A DNA stretch of 48,236 bases, from contig JNVV01000046.1 of assembly GCA_000733355.1 (NCBI GenBank), forward strand, positions 3,517-51,752, in the 5' to 3' direction. The notes below the pieces were generated by a model, which saw only the letters and a list, made by a program, of their open reading frames with translations, had not been told where the DNA came from and ran no database searches. Both the position numbers and the translations under genes were made by a program. This document shows, piece by piece, positions 10,572 through 21,700 of the stretch (position 1 is the stretch's first letter; every line of letters begins with the position of its first letter). This DNA comes from Falciphora oryzae (lineage: Eukaryota > Ascomycota > Sordariomycetes > Magnaporthales > Magnaporthaceae).

Positions 10572-12303
10572 TGTAACAAACTGTAGCCCCCTAAGGGAAA
10601 GGGCCACGCTTGTAGGGAAAGGGGATTTCAAAGGTTCAGCGGTTTATTAGTGCGAGGCTCGACAAGTGTATAATGATGAGAAACAGAAAACGATTGCTTG
10701 CTTTCCAAACCCCCTTTACAGGAGGTCCTTCGGGCCCTTTTTATACACAGTCCTTCGGCTGCCGTCGGCCTGCCGTCGGCATGCCTTCTTCCCCGCGGCG
10801 CCCGTACGGGTTTGGATATGCTCCGTCCCGAATTAACGCTTTGGGGTTTAGATGTGTTATGTAGGGATCCCTTTGTACCAGCGTGTCATAACCCTTTGGA
10901 TTTAACTCTCCTAAAACAGTACGTCACCTTCCCCCCGAAAAATTTTCCTGTCGGACCCACTGTTAGTGACCGCTAAGGAAGCCCGGCCATTTTTGGTGTG
11001 CGGCCCACCAAAATGGCCGGAATAGCACTATCGGGCACTAACAAGCCATTTGGCTTGTTTTTGCTCGCGTTCTCCGACTCCTTTCAACAACGACGTCGGC
11101 AACGCAACTGGGCCAAAAGAGCAGAGAATGGCTGGCAAAGGTATGCGGGTGCCTATTGCCAGTCGAGGGGAAGGCCTGCACCCTATCGCCTAGGGCGCGC
11201 TTCGCGCGCGCCGAAACCTTCGACAATCGGGTGCTCCAACCTCCGCGCATCACCAGACCGCCCTTCGACTTCCTTTTCGCTTTCGCCTCGCGAACTTACG
11301 AGCCGAACGATTCGAACGCACAAGAAGACTGCAGGCCGGAAAGCAGTTAGAACACATCGGACGAATAGCCGGCCCGGCCGCCGCCGTCCCCCGCCACACA
11401 CGCGACCCTTTGGTCGTACACACACGCGACCTTTGGTCGAACACACACGCGACTCCTCCTCGGTCGACCGCATCCCAACGATACGCACGGCGCAAGATTG
11501 GCCTGCTTAAGCTTTTGCTTAAGCACGCACGCGCAAGATTGGCTTGACGCCCGCGCCTCTGTTTGTTGCCACGCGGTGACTATACTGAAGTATAGGTGGC
11601 ATCGCACGCGCAAGATCTTGACGCGGCTCTGTTTGCTAACCGTGAAGTGTTACGAATTGCCGTGCACCACGTTGGCAAGCCGCGCTGCGCACCGTTCGAT
11701 GCACGATAAACACACAAGGAGCACACAGGGTTGGAACTAGGCCCTCCAGCCCCCGAACTTTCTTTCTTTAGCCGGGCCCAGGGGGGGGCCATTGCGGTAC
11801 CTCTCCGACCAAACCCGGCTTTACTCTTTTTCCGGCACCTTGCCGGCCGACTGCGTTTCTCTACCACCCGCGGCGCTTATTGCGCCGCCCGCTGCGCTTA
11901 CAGCGCCCCGGCGATTTATTCGCCCCCCTTTTGCCGATTGCCCGCTCACTAACAAGGAGCGCCGGAATGCGGCCCGAACTTCGTGTGCCTTGGGCTTGCC
12001 CCTTGGTTTGATTTTGTTAGCCGCCTCGATAGCAACACGTAGCCTAGTGTCAAGCTTAGGTAGCGCTAGCACGTCGTATGCCCCTTGGGAGGCAGGGACT
12101 GGTAGATCCCGACTTACCGACGTTAAATATACTCTCTCTCTAAAACAGTACGTCGCATGCGCCACCCTATTGGCTGGCGGATATCATGCTCGCGGTCGCG
12201 TTGGGTTGGCGGGTGCTAATCGCCAAAGCCGTTAGCGGGCAAGGGCGTGAGCGTGGCTGGCTGATATCGCGCCCGCGGGCGCGTTGGGTCGGCGGGTGTT
12301 ACA
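10572..12303 (-). repeat. LTR of element E (3' LTR), interrupted
   Basis: TGTAACAAAC...GGTGTTACA on the plus strand. Segments 10572-10925 and 12155-12303 align with the intact LTR at 17865-18367; the middle is foreign DNA with a 15-bp duplication. Comparing the two copies fixes the insertion point to the base. Confidence 0.9.
10926..12139. mobile_element. Unclassified 1.2-kb GC-rich, hairpin-rich insertion with 15-bp target duplication
   Basis: Foreign DNA inside the element E LTR, flanked by identical CTAAAACAGTACGTC (10911-10925 and 12140-12154). There are no terminal inverted repeats and no TG/CA ends. It begins ACCTTCCCCCC and ends in a (CT)n run. A long duplication without TIRs suggests target-primed (LINE-type) insertion of a non-autonomous element. 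The content is palindromes (10983-11020, 11041-11058, 11505-11524), CGACC/GGTCG hairpin repeats (11398-11466), GCGCAAGAT direct repeats (about 11489, 11530, 11607) and a hairpin triplet (11868-11924). It is GC-rich and unRIPped. Open frames of up to 170 codons exist on both strands, but none has a recognisable domain. Function unknown. Confidence 0.75.
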
Positions 12304-12530
12304 ACTATCCCCCTTTTAAAAAGGCTGTCCTCGGCCTCCAACCTTCCCTTCCTTTTCCTGGTGCAACGACAAGTTTTCGTGGACTCGCAAGGGCGTTGAC
12401 CGTCTTTTCCTTCGCTTAGGGGTGGGCGCTGGTCTCTAATAAAACCTTTGGAAAAGGATAACCAATTTGGCGATCCTTAGGGGTCCTTTCCTTCACTGCT
12501 TGGCTTTACGTCCTGGAGCTTACGGATCCC

Positions 12531-15500
12531 TTAGTCCCTTCGGTTCCGGGCCCTTTGAAAGGCTCGTACTCTCGCAAGGGCGCCTTGGAGGTGCTCCTCC
12601 GGCTCCCAGGTGTTATACTTTGCCAGCCAGTCCTTCCATTTGACCAGGTAGTACTTTTTGCCTTTAATGTGGCCCTCGTTTCGCACTTTTTCGACTTCCC
12701 ATTCTTTTTGGTCGTCCTCGTACTTTGGCATAAGTAGCGGCACCTCATCTCCTTGCTTTCTAGCAGTATACCGTTCGAAATACTGCATAGGGAAAACGTC
12801 GTGCAAACGGCGGTGGTGCTCGGGAAGTGCTAATCGGTAGGCTTGCTAACCGATACGTTCGGTAATCCGAAAAGGGCCGATCCATCTGGGTGCTAACTTT
12901 TTATTTTTTAACCGCAGATTTTTCGTGGATAACTTTACCAAATTTCCAACTGCGAATTGCATAGGGGTGTGGTTCCTGTTGTAATACTTAACTGACCGTT
13001 CCTATGCTTGCAATAACGTTTCTTTTAGCTCCTTGCGCAGTGCGTGGAGTCGTTCGATGCGGTTTTTCGCTGCGGGTACCTTCCCTTTAGGGATATCGTC
13101 CGCGATATCAATCCGCATTTCGCAATCCGATCCGTATAGGAAGTAAAAAGGCGAGTGCTTTGTGGTAAAATTCCGGCTGTTGTTGTAGGCGTACGCTGCT
13201 AACGGTAACAGTGATGCCCAGGAATTTTCCGAACCGGCGCAATAATTGCGAAAGTAGTCCTCGATCACACGATTTAGGACTTCCGTTTGCCCGTCCGTTT
13301 AAGGATGGTAGGCGGTCGACATGCGTCTTTTAATGATTTGGTGCTTGCACACCTCCTCCCAAAAGGCACTGGTGATACGGCTATCCCGGTCGCTAACGAT
13401 GCTCCTGGGAGTGCCGAACACGCATTCGATACGCTCGAAAAACAGCTTTGCGAATTGCCCAGCACTTGTGTTAGTTCGTATGGGTATAAGGATTACGTAT
13501 TTGGTTAACCGGCACACGACGACGAGAATCGCGTTAAAGACCTGACCGCTCGCCGTCCTGCTTTTAGGTAGGCCGGTTACCCAATCCAAAGAAATCTCTT
13601 TTATAGGCTGCCCGTCCTTTGGCGGCGGCAGGGGTTCAAATTTGCCGTAGGGCTTGTAACGATAAATCGCTTTCCTTTGGCACTAAGGGCACGATGCTAC
13701 GTATGTAATAACATCCCCCTTAACCCCATCCCACTAAAAAAAGCGCTGGATTAGATTTAGGGTTTTGGCCACGCCCTAATAACCGGCTCCCGGGAAATCG
13801 TAAAACTGTCTTAGGATTTCGGTCCTTAAAGCCTCGTTTGTAGGGACGTAAACCTGGCTTCCCCGGAAAATCAACTCGTTACCGTCAGCTAGGTGGAAAT
13901 ACGATGCTCCTCGCTACCGAGGCGTCGTTTTAATATTTCGGTGCGGTACGGTATATTTTACGTTAGGTACTAGCAGGCGGGGCTTTTTAACTTTTGTCAG
14001 CCTTTTAAGCAAATTTATACTCGCCGGATCCCGCTTTTGTACGTCCCCAATCCATTTCCTTAGCGGCGTTGGGATCTCCTTAAGGGAGTCCGCTTGTACG
14101 CTGCTTTTAAGCCAATCCAAAGCGGTACGTGCCTCCTAGCGAGTGATAAATTGCACCTGCAGGGCATAAATAACCCTTAGGGCGTTTGGATCGTCGGCTA
14201 ACGTAATTTGTGCCAAACGCACGCTATCCCGCTCGCTTCGCCGGTTAGAAATCAAATTTCCGGGGGATCGCTCGTTAGGTGCGCTCTTTGCGCTCACTGG
14301 CTAGGGAAGCTTATTGGGCGTTATTCCCTCGGCAATGTCCTCGTGCGGCTTATAATCCGGCACGTCCTATTTCCAATTTATTTTATTAGATAACGTCGGC
14401 AAAAGCTTTTTAATAAAAGTTTCCTATCCTTCCTCCCGACCGTCCATATAGTCCGGTCGGCGAAACGGAGCATCGGCCGGGTTTAAGGACCCTGGCCGGT
14501 ATTTGATTTCGAAATCGTACGGGGCCAACTGTAACAGCCATCGGGCCTGCCGTCCGTTTAAGCGCTCCTGCTTTATAAAAGCCTTTAGGTTTTTATGATC
14601 CGAAAACACCTCCGTGGCTTGCGCCCCCTTAAGGTAATGTCGCTAATGGCGAAAATTTCCCACTATTGCGAAAAGTTCCTTATCGTACGTAAGGTACCGG
14701 ATTTTAGCTCTTTTAAACTTTTGGGACCAATAAGCTATAGGGTGCCACTAGCCGTCGTGCTTTTGTAATAAAATGCCTGCTATAGCAAAATTGGAAGCAT
14801 CCGTTTCCATCCGTAAAGGTAAAAGCGGGTCGTAGTGCCGTAGCACTGGTGCAATAGTGAAGGCGTTAATTAGGTCCTCGAACGCCTGCTGCTGGGGTTC
14901 CTGCCAATGGTGGCCTATTTGGCCCGGCTTGCGTCCGTTTTTCATCCCGTGCAAAAGGTCGTACAAAGGTTTCGCTATGCGGGAAAAGCCGTAGATAAAC
15001 CGTCGGTAAAAGTTGCAAAACCCGACGAAAACTTGGATATCCCTATACGTGCGAAGTGGGTGGTCAATCCATTCGCGGACGACCTGGACTCGCGCAGGGT
15101 CCATTTTAAGCCCTTCGGTATTAACGATAAAACTTAGGAACTCAAGTTCCTGTTGGAAAAAAGTGCACTTTTTCGGGTTGGCGTAAAGCTCGAAAACGCG
15201 AAATCGATCCAGGACCAACTTTAGGTGGTGCTGGTATTCCTCCTCGCTATTGGAATAAATAAGGATATCGTCCAAATAAACGATAACGAAATCGTCCATT
15301 AAGCCTCGTAAGGCCCGGTTGATATAGCTTTGGAACGATGCTGGGGCGTTGGTAAGCCCGAAAGGTAGCACAAGGTACTCGTAATGCCCGTACTTGGTAC
15401 GGAACGCGGTTTTCCACTCGTCGCCCTCTTTAATGCGAAATCGATAATAGGCGTTAACGAGGTCGATTTTGGAAAAGCATTTGGCACCGTTCAACCGGTC

Positions 15501-16451
15501 GAGCATTTCCCCAATAAATGGAAGGGGTGCTTTGTTTTTAATGGTAATATCGTTTAGCCCTCGGTAATTAACGCACAAGCGCAGCGTGCCATCCTTTTTA
15601 GGGACAAAAATGACAGGTGCTTTTGCGGGTAATTGCGATTCGCGGATAATGCCTTATGCGAGGGCATTAGCGAGGTACTCCCGGAGCGCTTCGGACTCGG
15701 CGGGAAATAGGTAATAAATCTGCTTCCATAGGGGCTCCTTGCCCGGGATTAAATCGATGGTATGGTCGCCATAGCCATGCTTCGGAAGCATTTTTCCTTT
15801 GCGGACGTCGAATACGTCGGAATGGCTCGTCCGGAAGCTTATAGGGACGTTCCCTAAATCCGGCGGTTCGTCCGAAGGGTCCTCAAACGAATCGTCCTCT
15901 TCGGGGACGATAAAAGGGTTAAAGCGAATAAAACAAACAAATACACAATCCTTTGTTTAGAGTTTTTTTCGGAATTGGTGTGCGGATAGTTGATAAATGC
16001 GCGGGCGTTGGTTAAAACGCCAAGTTCTTTCGGCCGGGTAAAGGTCTATAGCCAGTTCCTGCATTAATGGCATGCCCACGAGGATAAGGGCGTCTGCCAG
16101 GTTCCGATCGATGGCAAGGAACGGCCGGATAACTTTTACCGGGGTACCGTACTAGTTACAAAGGCTTAGGCGTAAGTGATAAACACCGTAGGTCCTTACA
16201 CTTTGGTTATTTGCAGCGGCTAAAGTGAAAGATTGGTGGTCGTGTTTGGGACGGTTACAAAGCTGATATCCCAAGGATTTGCAAAAGGTGGTGGAAATTG
16301 TGTTTACTTCGGCGAACGTGTTTAAGCCGATTTCGACCCTAACTTTTAAACCGCCGTTGGGAGCGCTAACGGTCCCTTTGGTAACGAGCGCAGGGGCTGT
16401 GCGAAACTGGTCGTTACGGAACACCGGTGCGGGGATAACCGGGTTCCCCTT
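12531..16451 (-). pseudogene. Pol of element E: protease, RT, RNase H, integrase, chromodomain
   Basis: One frame of 1307 codons interrupted only by scattered TAG/TAA stops, mostly where CAG/CAA is expected. Order on the minus strand: protease region about 16420-16100; RT about 15700-14950 with NYRGLNDITIKN, FSKIDLVNAYY and intact VYLDDILIYS (15267-15272 codes DD); RNase H about 14830-14430 ([30 protein letters not shown]); HHCC region about 13720; integrase core with SLDWVTGLP, IVSDRDSRI and TDGQTEVLNR, so all three acidic residues are present; chromodomain about 12680-12560 (WEVEKV...KKYYLVKWKDWLAKYNTWEP). Pol is in the -1 frame relative to gag. Chromodomain integrases are known to target heterochromatin. 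Confidence 0.88.
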
Positions 16452-17818
16452 TAGTTTTTCTGGCGTTTGTCGTTTGGCTCCTTTCCGTCCTCCTTTTTCC
16501 TGCGCTTTAAGGAGTTGATTTTGGCCTTTCCGTCCGGAAAGGGCTCGCCATTTTTAATTGGAGGTTTGGCGGAAAAGGGGCTTTTGCAATCTTTCGCCAT
16601 ATGGTTGGGCTTGCCGCACCTAAAGCATACGCTTTTATCCATGCGTCGTTGGCGTTCGGTAGGTGAAAGCGTTATGCGACCTTTGCCCTTATTAGGACGC
16701 TGGTCGCGCCCTTTCTACCTGCCTCGGGGTTTGTGCTTCCCGTCCTTGTTTGACTCCTTTTGGTCCTTTTTATGGGGGGGCCTTTGGGAGTCCTTCTTTT
16801 CTTCGTACGGGGCGCGGGCGCCCGTACCTAAGGTATCCCAAATAACCTAGGCTGTAGCGACGAGGTCCTCCAAAGTTTCTGCTTTGTGGTGCATCCCACG
16901 GGTGATTTGGACCTTTAAAGCAAGGACCAAACGAACCACGTAGCCGTTAATATCCGCTGCCTGCCCTGCGTCGCCGCACATGCGTCGGTATCGCGCTGCG
17001 AAAACGCCGGGGTCCTCGTTGTTTTTTTGCATAAGTTGTTGCAAATCGTTAGTGGCCCTAAAGAGTGAGGAGTTTCCTTGCAGTGTGGTACTGCGGAGCC
17101 ACCGCATGAATTTGCGCCAATGTAGGCCCAAAATGGGGTTGGCTTTGCGCGAGCCGTTGTAGGCGGAGTTGAGGTCGCTATCGAAAGTTCCGACAGCGGC
17201 TGCGATGCGTAATTTGGCCGTAGTGAAGCCGTTAAAGTTGGCTTCGAAGGTAAGGTCGAGCTTGCTTTCCCAATGGTCGAAGTCCTATATTAAGTTTGGA
17301 AGCTTCAATTCGGGCATTTTCCATAGGATTTTGTGGCTGCCTCTATCCTTTTCGTACGAAAGAAAGGTATTGTTTTCCTCGTCGTCGTCCTTAACTAGGG
17401 AGTGGTGTGATGGTGCCCGGGGTGCTAACTGGTTAGCAGGTCCTCCTAACGGGCGGTTGATCTCCTAGCCATGCTGCTAAGGGGTCGAAGCTCGAAAACG
17501 AGGCTAAGGCTGGGGCTAAGGGTGATCCGGATCGTCCGAATCGTCTGGGAGGCCAAAGGCCTCGCGCACTGCCTTCCGTTCGATTAGGGCTCTTTGGAAT
17601 TGTAACAGGATTTTAGTGGGAACGCAATTACGTAAAACGTAATAGGCGAACTAGGAACGGGTGTAGGAAGCAACGCTATGGATGCTGAACTCGGGGTAAC
17701 CTTTGGGGTTGTTGGGGGTAGGTTGCTCGCGTTCTGGGGGCAGGGTGGATAACCTTATCCTTGGATCCTCGTCCCGTCCGGCGTCGTTAACCTCGATAAA
17801 GTCGCCAGGGTCGGACAT
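16451..17818 (-). pseudogene. Gag of element E
   Basis: 456 codons in one frame from ATG (17818-17816) to TAA (16453-16451), with several internal TAG stops from RIP. It begins MSDPGDFIEVNDAG. The central capsid-like block includes LGLHWRKFMRWL and NSSLFRATNDLQQLMQKN (about 17130-16850). A complete zinc knuckle CFRCGKPNHMAKDC lies at about 16630-16580, followed by a lysine-rich tail. Capsid and nucleocapsid role by family. Its pol is offset by one base, implying a -1 frameshift or reinitiation. Confidence 0.82.
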
Positions 17819-17864
17819 GGTGCCTAATAAATGCTGAAGGTCTGAGCAGAGGAAGCAATCGAAT

Positions 17865-18367
17865 TGTAACAGATTGTAGCCCCCTAAGGGAAAGGGCCAC
17901 GCCTATAGGGAAAGGGGATCTTAAAGGTTCAGCGGTTTATTAGTGCGAGGCTCGACAAGTGTATAATAATAAAAAACAAAAAACGATTGCTTGCCTTCCA
18001 AACCCCCTTTATAGGAGGTCCTTCGGGCCCTTTTTATACACAGTCCTTCGGCTGCCGTCGGCTTGCCGTCGGCATGCCTTCTTCCCCGCGGCGCCCGTAC
18101 GGGTCTGGATATGCTCCGTCCCGAATTAACGCTTCGGGGTTTAGATGTGTTATGTAGGGATCCCTCTGTACCAGCGTGTCACAACCCCTTGGATTTGACT
18201 TTCCTAAAACAGCACGTCGCATGCGCCACCCTATTGGCTGGCGGATATCATGCTCGCGGTCGCGTTGGGTTGGCGGGTGCTAATCGCCAAAGCCGTTGGC
18301 GGGCGAAGGCGTGAGCGTGGCTGGCTGATATCGCGCCCGCGGGCGCGTTGGGTCGGCGGGTGTTACA
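17865..18367 (-). repeat. LTR of element E (5' LTR), intact
   Basis: 503 bp, used as the reference for the interrupted copy at 10572-12303. Its R/U5 part resembles that of the D LTR (shared GGGCCCGAARGACC, GCAATCGTTTTT and GCTGAACCTTTAAGA-like blocks), whereas U3 is largely different. Confidence 0.9.
18235..18365 (-). repeat. Two imperfect 48-bp direct repeats in U3 of LTR E
   Basis: Copies at 18235-18282 and 18318-18365 share TGGCTGGC-GATATC and GCGTTGGGT-GGCGGGTG. Each contains a GC palindrome core (GCTCGCGGTCGC; GCGCCCGCGGGCGC). The same pair occurs in the other LTR (about 12171-12301). The position in U3 suggests promoter or enhancer units. Confidence 0.7.
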
Positions 18368-18469
18368 GGAACCCTCGTTGGACCTTTTATTGCATTGGTG
18401 CCTAACGGCAAAATGCATTATAGCCGGGGACTTTAACGCTGGGTCCCCGGGGTGGGACCCGGTTAGGGG
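18368..18469 (+). pseudogene. LINE fragment 3: ORF2 endonuclease catalytic block
   Basis: Frame continues from fragment 2 across element E: EPSLDLLLHWC, then AKCIIAGDFNAGSPGWDPVRG. GDFNA is the conserved catalytic Asp/Asn motif of APE-type LINE endonucleases. The frame is cut at AGGGG (18465-18469) by element A and continues at 24409. Confidence 0.82.
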
Positions 18470-18685
18470 TGTCACGATTAGGGAGCGTAGGCTTCGCAGC
18501 CAGGTGCAATTGATGCTATGGACTGAAGACTCTTCTATGGGGAGGAAACAGGGAAGAAAGGCGCGGCGCGCCGAAGGCGCGATGCGGTAGAAAAAGCGGT
18601 GCGGCGTTTCATTGCACGAGCCATTTCGTAACGCGTGCTTACGTGGATGCCTGCGGCGTGCGGTAAACTGCCCTAGGGCGTCACA
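18470..18685 (-). repeat. LTR of element A (3' LTR)
   Basis: 216 bp, TGTCACGATT...GGGCGTCACA on the plus strand. Contains a GGCGCGGCGCGCCGAAGGCGCG palindromic core. Confidence 0.9.
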
Positions 18686-18731
18686 CTACCCCTTTTCAAG
18701 CCCGAGTATCGCGTACGCGGTGCTCGAAGCT

Positions 18732-21700
18732 TTATCTATGTCGTGTTGGCCTTTTTTTTGTTACTCCCGCATGTTCTGCCACGTTATTATTGTCCCGATC
18801 CTCCGGATACACGTCCCCTGCTGCCGCTTTAATCCAGTTTTGCAGGTTAACCGGCGGTCCTGCGGCCTTTAGGTATGTTAAGTGGAACGTTTCCAACGCG
18901 GTGGCAGCGTTTTTAAAGTTCTTTGCCAAATACCATTCGTCGTTAGGGTCGCATCCTTTCCAGCTAACCTGGTATTGCAGCTTTTTTGCTTTACCGGTGA
19001 CCCGGAATGCCAATACCCTATCGATTTCCCATTCTAGCTCGCCGTTGATGTCCTCTAGGGGCTCCGGCTTTTGATGCTGTTGCGGCAGCGGGTCGTTCGG
19101 AGACTTGCGAAATCGATTTGCGTGGAAAAGATTCGAGCCCTTGTATCCCGGTGGCACCTCGAGGACGAAACTGTGGCCTCGTTTTTCCAACACCTTCCAT
19201 GGGCCGGCGTACTAAGAGTTTAAGCGGGTTGTAGGCGCTATAATTATGAAACCCTTTTTCCGAACAAATACCGAGTCGCCGACCTTAAAGTCTACCGGGC
19301 GTCGCTTTTTGTTGGCTTGGATCTTTTGGGCTTTTTACGCGGCCAATGCGTTGTTGTGGGCCAAATCCTACACGGCCTTGGTCTCCTTTACCAGTTCCAA
19401 GGCTTTTTGCTGTCGTTCGTTCTCAACGTCGGTTGGAGGCAGTTTTTAAGATAGCGGGTTCCGGGGTTCGCAGCCCAGCAGGACCTTTAAAGGGGCTATG
19501 CCTAAAAACGAATGCCATACGGCGTTATAAGCAAAATCGAAGGCGGGAAAGTGCACGCTCCACTGCTTTTAGTACTTGTCCACGTAAAACCGTAACTGTT
19601 AGTCCAGTTTAGCATTGGTAATCTTAATTGCGCCCTAAGTTTGCGAATAAAGGGCGCTGCCGTAACGGTACTTCGTACCTGTAAGTTTATTAAGCGTGGC
19701 GAAAAACTTAAAAATAAAAGGACCTGCGTTGTTTAATAGCCAGACGGAAGGGCAACCCAAAATACGGTACAGCTACCGGTAGTACCGCATCGCGAGGACC
19801 TCGGCGGTGTCGGTCTTATAACCTGGAAGCGTGCATTTAATTCTACTAAACTTGCAAACGAAAACCCAAACGTAATCGTAGCCGTAATCGTCCTTCGGCA
19901 TATCCTTGCCATCGACAGCGACTTATTTCCAAACAACCTTAGGGACGGGCAATAAATGCAACAAGCCAAGTGTTTTATTATACTTGGACTTATTGCGGTA
20001 GCATTCGTAGCAATTGTTAACATATCGGCGGACGTCTTTATTCATACCTTCCCAAAAATAGTCCCTTTTAAAAAGGCGGATGGTTTTGTTCTAACCGCCG
20101 TGGGCGAAAATCGGGGGGGCGTGGGCTTCGCGGATGAGCGCGGTGCGAAAAGCAATCTTTCCGTCTGTCGTTAAAGGCGGTACCACGAGTCGGCCTTTTT
20201 AGTAACCCAGACCTTGCTAAGTGTTTTCGAATCGCACGAGTTCAGCGAGATCGGCCCCGTGAATGTTTTAAACCGTCGAAGTAATTGCTTAGATTTGGGC
20301 CGGAACAGTTTTAGGCATCTCTAAAGCTGGACCTAAAACTCTTTCAGGGGGAACGAGCGTAAAGGAACGTTCCTTTGCCTTTCGAGCTTTAACCGTAAGC
20401 GATTCAACCGTTTTCCGGGACAAAGCATCGGCAACGACGTTTTCCTAGCCTCGGCGGTACTGGAACCAGTAATCGAAATCAGCGAAATACGTGCTCCACC
20501 TTACTTAGCGGACACCAAGCTTCTATTTGGTTATAAAATGAACGAAGGCTTAATGATCCGTAACGATAGTAATTTTCGATCCCCACAATTCAGCTTCGAA
20601 GTGCTCGAGCGTTTAAATAACGGCGAGGAGTTCTCGATCCTGGATCGGGTACGTTCGTTCAGCTAGAAATATAGTTTTACTAAAGTAACCCACTGGTTTC
20701 CAGATCCCGTCTTTTTGTTGTTGCCAAACAACTCCTCCTGTGGCGTTACGTAACGCGTCGGCTTCGACTCGGGTCGGGCGTCCCGGGGTAAAAAACGCCA
20801 GAACCGGGGCTTCGGTAGCCAGCTTCTTCATTTTCTCAAAGGCGTCTTTTTATTCAGGCCCCATTTCAAAAGTGGCGTTTTTTTTAAGGAAACGTATTAA
20901 GGGTTCGGCACCGTCGCTCGCGTGGTAACAAAACACTCGCACGTAGTTGCATAATCCGAGGAAGGACTTAACCGCAAACTTGTTAGTAAAGTCCTCGAAC
21001 TTCCAGTTGGTAATGGCGGCTATTTTGGTGGGGTCTATCCGGACGCTTTAGCCGATTTCGATAACTAGGCCCAGGTACTCCAATATCGTGGTGTTAAACC
21101 GGCTCTTTTTAATATCTCCTTAAAGGTGGGCTTAGTTCAACCGGTAAATAACCTCTTCGATATAAGCCCAATGCGTAGCCTCGTTAGACTCTTCCGAATA
21201 GATTAGGACGTCGTTAGCGTACGCGCTCGCGAAAACGTTTAAAAGCTCGTTCAGTTGGGCGTTAATAAACGCCTGCCACCAAGCTAAGCCGACCTTAAAT
21301 CCGAAGGGGAGGACTTTCCACTAAAATGTCCCTTAGCGTATCCGGAAAGCCGTTAAATACCGTAACTCTACCGATATCAACAATCGGTTAAACGCGCGGA
21401 TAATATCAACCTTAAACAATCTTTTAGCCTTGCCACATTTGGAAATCGTGCCGTTAACGTCGGGTGCTAAAACGAAGCGGGATTTGAAAAACTTGTTTAC
21501 CTAGCGATAATTTTAACAAAAACGCCGTTCGTTCGAATGTGGCTTCGGGACGAAAAGGTTTGGAGCAAATCTATCGGCCATATAGGGCTCGATAAAACCG
21601 AAAGCGAAAAGTTCGTCGGTAGTTTGTTTTTCAAGTGGGAGCATCGAAAAAGGTGTCCGGTAGGTAGGCGGCGATCCTTCCAAAGGTTTTTCCAGCTCGA

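Larger units (their letters stand above)
10572..18367 (-). mobile_element. LTR retrotransposon E (Ty3/Gypsy, chromodomain type), most intact copy
   Basis: Minus-strand element bounded by 503-bp LTRs, with TSD GGAAC (10567-10571, 18368-18372). The left LTR is stretched to 1732 bp by a 1229-bp insertion and becomes exactly 503 bp when that is removed. Internal gag (16451-17818) and pol (12531-16451) are each in a single uninterrupted frame apart from stop codons. A purine tract just inside the left LTR (minus strand, AAAAGGGGGATAGT) confirms orientation. RIP is lighter than in D. Confidence 0.92.

Noticed and set aside
11398..11466. Possible CRISPR-like repeat array
   Set aside because: Units of about 23 bp are contiguous, without spacers, in a fungal transposon setting; they are hairpin tandem repeats.
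10998..11510. 170-codon Arg/Pro/Thr-rich frame in the unclassified insertion
   Set aside because: Composition follows the GC-rich repeats and hairpins, the other strand is open too, and no domain is visible; kept as part of the insertion rather than a CDS.
11821..12165. 114-codon minus-strand frame (KPRGKPKAHEVRAAFRRS)
   Set aside because: It looks protein-like for about 40 residues, but it runs out of the insertion across the duplication into the LTR and ends in Ala/Gly repeats from the hairpin triplet; too weak to call.
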